From positions 114,346 to 178,345 of the forward strand of contig JADJTI010000003.1 in NCBI GenBank assembly GCA_016711265.1: 64,000 nt of DNA, read 5' to 3'. Origin of the DNA: Austwickia sp. GTDB lineage: Bacteria; Actinomycetota; Actinomycetes; Actinomycetales; Dermatophilaceae. Shown here piece after piece: positions 60,233 through 64,000 of the stretch. The notes beneath the pieces were generated by a model, which searched no databases, was not told the DNA's origin, and was given only the letters and a program-made list of their open reading frames with translations. Position 1 is the stretch's first letter; every line of letters starts with the position of its first letter. A program made the position numbers and the translations under genes.

Positions 60233-61648
60233 TCAGCTGGAGGTGGCCTGGAACCCGGCGAATTGGAAGTCACTGTTGTCGCCCCGCAGGCCCAGGGATC
60301 CGGCCCCCCGGATGGCCGAGCAACCGACGCCGCGGTCCACGGCACTCAGGATGGTCTGCCCGCCGCGTTGGAGGGTGAGGTTCACCGAGCCGTCCGCGTT
60401 GTTCTTCACGGTGGCCCCGACATCCATCCAGGTTCCCAGCGGGACCCCGAAACCGGAGCGTTCTGCCAGCGTGTAGTACGTGCCGCCGTTGCTGGACCCG
60501 CCGACGCACTTCTTCTTGAGCACCACGTGCCCATCCCGCCGGGCGACACTGGCGTAGTACAAGCTGTACTCGCTCTGATAGCGCAGGAACAGGTGGACCC
60601 CGTCCCAGGCGACCTGGGGCGTCGAGGCGGTCGACGTCATCCGATTGATCCGCAGCCGGGTCCGCACGACCGCGTCGGCGGTGCTCAGCTTGGGGGTGAT
60701 CGCCCGGAAGATGGCGGAGTTCGTGCCGGTGCTGGAGGTGGCGTTCGGCTCCCGGTCGTCGGGAATCCCGCTCCACCCGGTGCTGTCGCGGCTGAACAGA
60801 GAGCCGCTGGTCACCCGCCAGTCGGGTGAGCGTACGGCGTTCGTCGCCGTGGGGTTGTAGTAGGCGTACTCGTTGGTGACCAGGGCGTTGGTCGCGGGGA
60901 AGGCCGGTGCCAAGAGCGCCGTCGGTGCTGTGGTGAGCACCGGAGCCACGGTGACCGGCGGCGGCGTCGAGGTCGATGGCGACGAAGATGGCGAGGGCGA
61001 CGGAGACGGCGAGGTGGCGGCACTGACCACCCGTTCGACGCTGAGGTCGTCCAGGGTCAATCGGCCGGGACCAGTCAACCGGAACTGGATCCGGGCGGCG
61101 ACCGTTCCGGCGGGCATCGGCACAGCCGGCGGGTTGAGCCGGGTCCACCCGGAGGTGCGACCCAGTACCGCCCGGCCGACCATGCGCCACGTCGTGGTGC
61201 TGGTGCGAGCTTCCACCCAGGCTTCGGCGGGCCCACTGGCCTGGTACCACGCGCCGGCGCGCACCAGTTCACCGCCGGAGACCGGCAGCGTGCACCGGCC
61301 TTCCTGGGCCAGTCGGAGCGAGGCGCCGGTACTGAACCAACTGCCGGACAACACTTGGGCGCGGCCGGTGCGACCGGTGGTCACCCAGGAGGAACTGGAC
61401 TGCGATCCCCACCGGTTGACGAACCAGCAGTCGGCGACGCCGTTACCGTCGCTGTCGCTGTCAAAGGTGTGCAGGCTGGGTGCGGCGGCTGCGGACTGGC
61501 CGGAGATGACGAGGGAACCGGCTCCCCAGAGGGAGCAGACCGCGCCCATCGCGGCCAGCGTGGCGATCCTGGGACGGCCGGGGCGGCTCGAACGGCCGGG
61601 ATGGGTGGACAGGGCACGACGAAGGCGTCGCGAAAGCTGAGGGGACAT
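60233..61648 (-). CDS. Secreted two-domain protein, carbohydrate-binding-like and LamG-like
   Basis: A 471-residue exported protein. The signal sequence has an Arg-rich start and a hydrophobic core ending SGQSAAAAPS (about residue 55). Domain 1 (about 60-215) is a beta-rich module resembling carbohydrate-binding domains (LTLDDLSVERV at its end). A Ser-Pro-Thr linker (SPSPSPSPSSSPSTSTPP) follows, then domain 2 (about 255-470), beta-sandwich-like with IRGAGSLGLRGDNSDFQFAGF. No catalytic motif is seen. It lies beside the deacetylase and glycosyltransferase and is preceded by a sigma-28-type promoter, suggesting a polysaccharide-binding or lectin-like surface role. Confidence 0.7.
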   Translation of the reverse strand: MSPQLSRRLRRALSTHPGRSSRPGRPRIATLAAMGAVCSLWGAGSLVISGQSAAAAPSLHTFDSDSDGNGVADCWFVNRWGSQSSSSWVTTGRTGRAQVLSGSWFSTGASLRLAQEGRCTLPVSGGELVRAGAWYQASGPAEAWVEARTSTTTWRMVGRAVLGRTSGWTRLNPPAVPMPAGTVAARIQFRLTGPGRLTLDDLSVERVVSAATSPSPSPSPSSSPSTSTPPPVTVAPVLTTAPTALLAPAFPATNALVTNEYAYYNPTATNAVRSPDWRVTSGSLFSRDSTGWSGIPDDREPNATSSTGTNSAIFRAITPKLSTADAVVRTRLRINRMTSTASTPQVAWDGVHLFLRYQSEYSLYYASVARRDGHVVLKKKCVGGSSNGGTYYTLAERSGFGVPLGTWMDVGATVKNNADGSVNLTLQRGGQTILSAVDRGVGCSAIRGAGSLGLRGDNSDFQFAGFQATSS

Positions 61649-61678
61649 GACTGCGCCTTTCGGGGGACGAACCCCCGC

Positions 61679-61705
61679 CTATCGGCAGTTATGTCGGTAA
61701 CTAAA
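61679..61705 (-). promoter_or_regulatory. Sigma-28/WhiG-like promoter before the secreted protein gene
   Basis: On the minus strand TTTAGTTA (61705-61698), an 11-nt spacer, and GCCGATAG (61686-61679) resemble the sigma-28 consensus TAAAGTTT-N11-GCCGATAA at 5/8 and 7/8 positions. It lies 30 nt upstream of ATG 61648, so the leader would be about 20 nt. Confidence 0.5.
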
Positions 61706-61783
61706 ACGTTATGGGCGGACTCTTTTCGGTAGCGCATGGCCGGCCGCCGAACGAACGGTGGCCGGCCACGAGGCGTCGGTGGC

Positions 61784-63496
61784 TTACCCCAAGCGAACGA
61801 AGGGCTCCGGGGCGGGTTGCGACGGTGACCGGAAGACCGGGGCAGCGGGCCCCCGGCCTGCGGAGTCGGCCGCACCTGAGCGGGCCGTCCCCTCCCGCGC
61901 CGCCGCGGGCTTCCAGGCGGCGATCGCGAGCCGGTCGAAGGTCAACGCAGTCCCTGCAGGCGCCACTACGGTCACGGTGATACCGCCAGCGGCGGCGGTG
62001 CGGGTCGTCCGTGTCAGGGCAACCTTGTCGTTGATGAGGATCGACACCTCACGCCCGACCGCCCGGACCCCGATCAGGTGACCGCCGGGCGGCGGCGGGC
62101 CCAGGGCCAGCTTCCCGCCGAGCTTGCGACCGCCGGCAGCACGGATCTCCTTGACGTACAGGTAGTTGCGCCGCACGGAGACCTCGATCCGCCCCGCCTG
62201 CGCCCACTGGGCCCCGTCGCGGACCGACACGATCGGCCACGCCTCGTCGGTGACACCGCGGACCCGGAACGTGGTGGTGTAGTCCCGCCACTGGGAGGAG
62301 TTGACGAACGGGCGGCACTCGGCCACGCCGTACCTGCGCGATGACACCGTCAGCGTCGCGGTCCGGCGATCGACCACACAGTTCGAACCCTTGCCGGACC
62401 AGCGCAGCGTCAACGGGTCGGTGACCACCGGACTGGGCACCACCGACCGCATGGCCTTGAGCAGGCCCAGGGCATCGACCCCACGGTGCACACTCAGGCG
62501 GCGGATCCGGTGCGGGTCCTCACCGACGAGATTGGCCTTCTCCGGGGCCGTGATCGCCCCCGCCAGCGCCATCGAGAAGCCGTTCTTGGTCAGCAACGCC
62601 GCCAGCTGGGTGCGGATGGCCTCCATTTCCGCCGGCGGCGAGTTCTCGCTGGAGTATGCCCCGTAGGGGTAGGCGAACGCGGTCGCGGGGTGCCCGAGTA
62701 CCGAGGTCAGGAAGCGCTGAGAAGCGGCCAGGTCGGCATCGACCCGGGCGCGCCACTGAGCCATCGTCTCCTGGGCGCCGCTGGGCAGCGTCAACCGGTG
62801 GTCCAAGGCGGTGGCCACCGGCAACGGCCCGGCCGCGCGACGGTAGTGCGAGGCGTGGGTGTGGCTGCCGATCTCCCATCGCCCTGAGGCGGCCATGGTC
62901 CGGATCTGCTCGGCGTTGAGGTGGTACGTCGCCGCGCCCCCCGGCTTGACAGTCCCCGTGATGACGAAGGAGGCCGCGCGGAATCCGTGCTGCGCCAGGA
63001 TCGCATCCGCCACGCCCAGGTCGGTGGCGTGCCCGTCGTCGAACGTGAGCAACACCGAACGGTCTGGCAGCGCGCGCTTGCCGCGCACGAACGCCAGGAC
63101 GTCAGCGGTGGTGACCGTCCGATACCCGGCGTGCTTGAGCGCGGCCATCTGCCGGGCGAATGCCTCGGTGGCCAGGGTGTACGTCCCCGCGCCGTCGGCC
63201 TCGCTTCGGCTGGATACTTCGTGATACGTGAGTACGACGACGGCTCCCGGATGCGCCGGCATCGCCGCGGCGGCAGCCTGCTCGGCAGGGGTCAGGGTGA
63301 TCGACGGCACCGGCTCGGCCCAGGTCCGGACGGCCTTGACCGGCTTGGCGGCGAAGATCCGGCTCATCCAGGCCGCGCTGGCGACGAACACCGCCAGCAC
63401 CAGGAGGATGCCCAGGATCCGGGAAACGCCTCCTGCCCGGTATCCCGGCACCCCCTGCGGGACCGTCGGTGGGGCGTCGTACGCATTGCTCGTCAT
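61784..63496 (-). CDS. Membrane-anchored polysaccharide deacetylase (NodB family) with beta-sandwich tail
   Basis: A 570-residue protein: a short cytoplasmic part, one membrane helix (ILGILLVLAVFVASAAWM), then a NodB deacetylase domain with VVVLTYHEVS, LLTFDDGHATD (the TFDDG metal motif), IGSHTHASHYR (His pair) and FAYPYGAYS. A C-terminal beta-sandwich, LamG-like region follows (YTTTFRVRG to LTFDRLAIAAW). It probably removes acetyl groups from the exopolysaccharide made by the adjacent GT2 on the outer membrane face. The ATG 63496 overlaps the GT2 stop by ATGA. Confidence 0.9.
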   Translation of the reverse strand: MTSNAYDAPPTVPQGVPGYRAGGVSRILGILLVLAVFVASAAWMSRIFAAKPVKAVRTWAEPVPSITLTPAEQAAAAAMPAHPGAVVVLTYHEVSSRSEADGAGTYTLATEAFARQMAALKHAGYRTVTTADVLAFVRGKRALPDRSVLLTFDDGHATDLGVADAILAQHGFRAASFVITGTVKPGGAATYHLNAEQIRTMAASGRWEIGSHTHASHYRRAAGPLPVATALDHRLTLPSGAQETMAQWRARVDADLAASQRFLTSVLGHPATAFAYPYGAYSSENSPPAEMEAIRTQLAALLTKNGFSMALAGAITAPEKANLVGEDPHRIRRLSVHRGVDALGLLKAMRSVVPSPVVTDPLTLRWSGKGSNCVVDRRTATLTVSSRRYGVAECRPFVNSSQWRDYTTTFRVRGVTDEAWPIVSVRDGAQWAQAGRIEVSVRRNYLYVKEIRAAGGRKLGGKLALGPPPPGGHLIGVRAVGREVSILINDKVALTRTTRTAAAGGITVTVVAPAGTALTFDRLAIAAWKPAAAREGTARSGAADSAGRGPAAPVFRSPSQPAPEPFVRLG

Positions 63497-64000
63497 GCCG
63501 TCTCTCCGGAGGTGTCGCGGGAGTTCGCCTCGGTCATCGAGGGACGAGACGGCGTCCGGGCGGCGGAACTGCCTACCAGGGACGGGCGGGTGCCCCAGGA
63601 GCCGTCCCGGATGCGCAGCATCGCCCACCACAGCTGCGGCGAGGTGGCGATGTAGAAGTACGTACCCAGGCAGGCGTAGGTCCACAGCCCGTCGTTGCGC
63701 AGCGCCCGATAGAAGAGCGCGTAGGCCATGCTCACCAGGAACAAGCCGAGCAGGTAGACCACGGGCAGCTGACCGCTGATCGCCGGTTGGGCGAGGTTGA
63801 GCAGCAGCACGAAGGGGCTCAGCAGCGCTGACAGCGTGCCCATCAGGACGAACGGGAACGCCCGGAACCGCGAGCGCCAGATGTGGCTGAGCAACAGCGG
63901 CCCCTCCCGGCTCCACGACTTCTTCCAGCGCAGCTGTTGGCGGAAGAATTGCCGGTAACGCTCGGGCGCGTCCGTCCAGGCCTGCGCGGAGGAGTCGAAG
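63493..64000 (-). CDS. Processive glycosyltransferase 2 (poly-GlcNAc/hyaluronan-synthase-like), N-terminus outside
   Basis: The C-terminal 168 residues of a membrane GT2. The QxxRW motif that holds the acceptor is present (FFRQQLRWKKSW, near the right edge), followed by three to four membrane helices (FPFVLMGTLSALLSPFVLLL and VVYLLGLFLVSMAYALF). A Ser/Arg-rich tail ends in the ATGA overlap with the deacetylase gene. The polymer (for example beta-1,6-GlcNAc) is not determinable because the catalytic half lies beyond 64000. Confidence 0.85.
   Translation of the reverse strand, partial: FDSSAQAWTDAPERYRQFFRQQLRWKKSWSREGPLLLSHIWRSRFRAFPFVLMGTLSALLSPFVLLLNLAQPAISGQLPVVYLLGLFLVSMAYALFYRALRNDGLWTYACLGTYFYIATSPQLWWAMLRIRDGSWGTRPSLVGSSAARTPSRPSMTEANSRDTSGETA

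Overview
The window is high-GC DNA from an actinobacterium. This rests on gene content rather than one marker: the 24-residue ribosomal protein bL37, a SigR/RsrA redox switch, WhiB7, mycoredoxin, the helicase-nuclease pair AdnA/AdnB, UPF0182, DUF3107, PPA1309-type and DUF5679 proteins. Genus cannot be decided from the sequence. Gene order recalls two conserved actinobacterial blocks (in Mycobacterium tuberculosis roughly Rv3193c-Rv3211 and the sigH-aroA-rsgA neighbourhood); here they are separated by a more variable segment.

Layout. 1-2.8 kb is insertion-sequence debris: an IS256-family element cut by the window edge, 40 bp from a complete but frameshifted IS1380-family element whose terminal inverted repeats are visible. 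2.9-12 kb is core: bL37, rsrA-sigR with a SigR-type promoter, an alpha/beta hydrolase and a SRAP/HMCES-like protein, DoxX, aroA-rsgA, ppk2, a DUF2231 protein and hisN; two 19-bp repeat arrays meet at a 24-bp palindrome just before hisN. 12.1-15.1 kb is a three-gene CoA operon (class III CoA-transferase, CitE-like lyase, hotdog hydratase), best read as a C5-dicarboxylate (itaconate/mesaconate/citramalate) degradation route. 15.1-21.6 kb holds an M16 peptidase pair (one active, one inactive subunit), a type II NADH dehydrogenase, a GH13 enzyme and a coupled thioesterase.

21.9-40.8 kb: initiator tRNA, UPF0182, PPA1309-like, a moaE operon (SDR, moaE, Lon-type PDZ protease), a DUF2342 protein, YwiC, a metallopeptidase, enoyl-CoA hydratase, DUF5679, a cyclodehydratase-like protein coupled to an ABC1 kinase, whiB7 with an attenuator-type leader, uvrD2, mycoredoxin and nudC. 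40.8-53.2 kb: a kinase-like protein with degenerate catalytic motifs, adnA-adnB, a TetR regulator, DUF3107, a GlsB-like membrane protein, a ferritin-like protein and a DEAD-box helicase preceded by a 37-codon overlapping upstream ORF. 53.6-60.2 kb: a RecB-like Fe-S nuclease, a PHP phosphoesterase, glpK-glpD and lpdA. 60.2-64 kb: an exopolysaccharide locus (processive GT2, membrane NodB deacetylase, secreted two-domain protein), with a sigma-28/WhiG-like promoter before the secreted gene.

Many genes are translationally coupled by 4-bp ATGA or GTGA overlaps, which fixed many starts. No CRISPR array, prophage or rRNA was seen. The strongest candidates for new biology are regulatory: the whiB7 leader, the SigR promoter placed to give a long isoform, the 19-bp arrays, the helicase upstream ORF, and the sigma-28-like control of a surface-polysaccharide gene.
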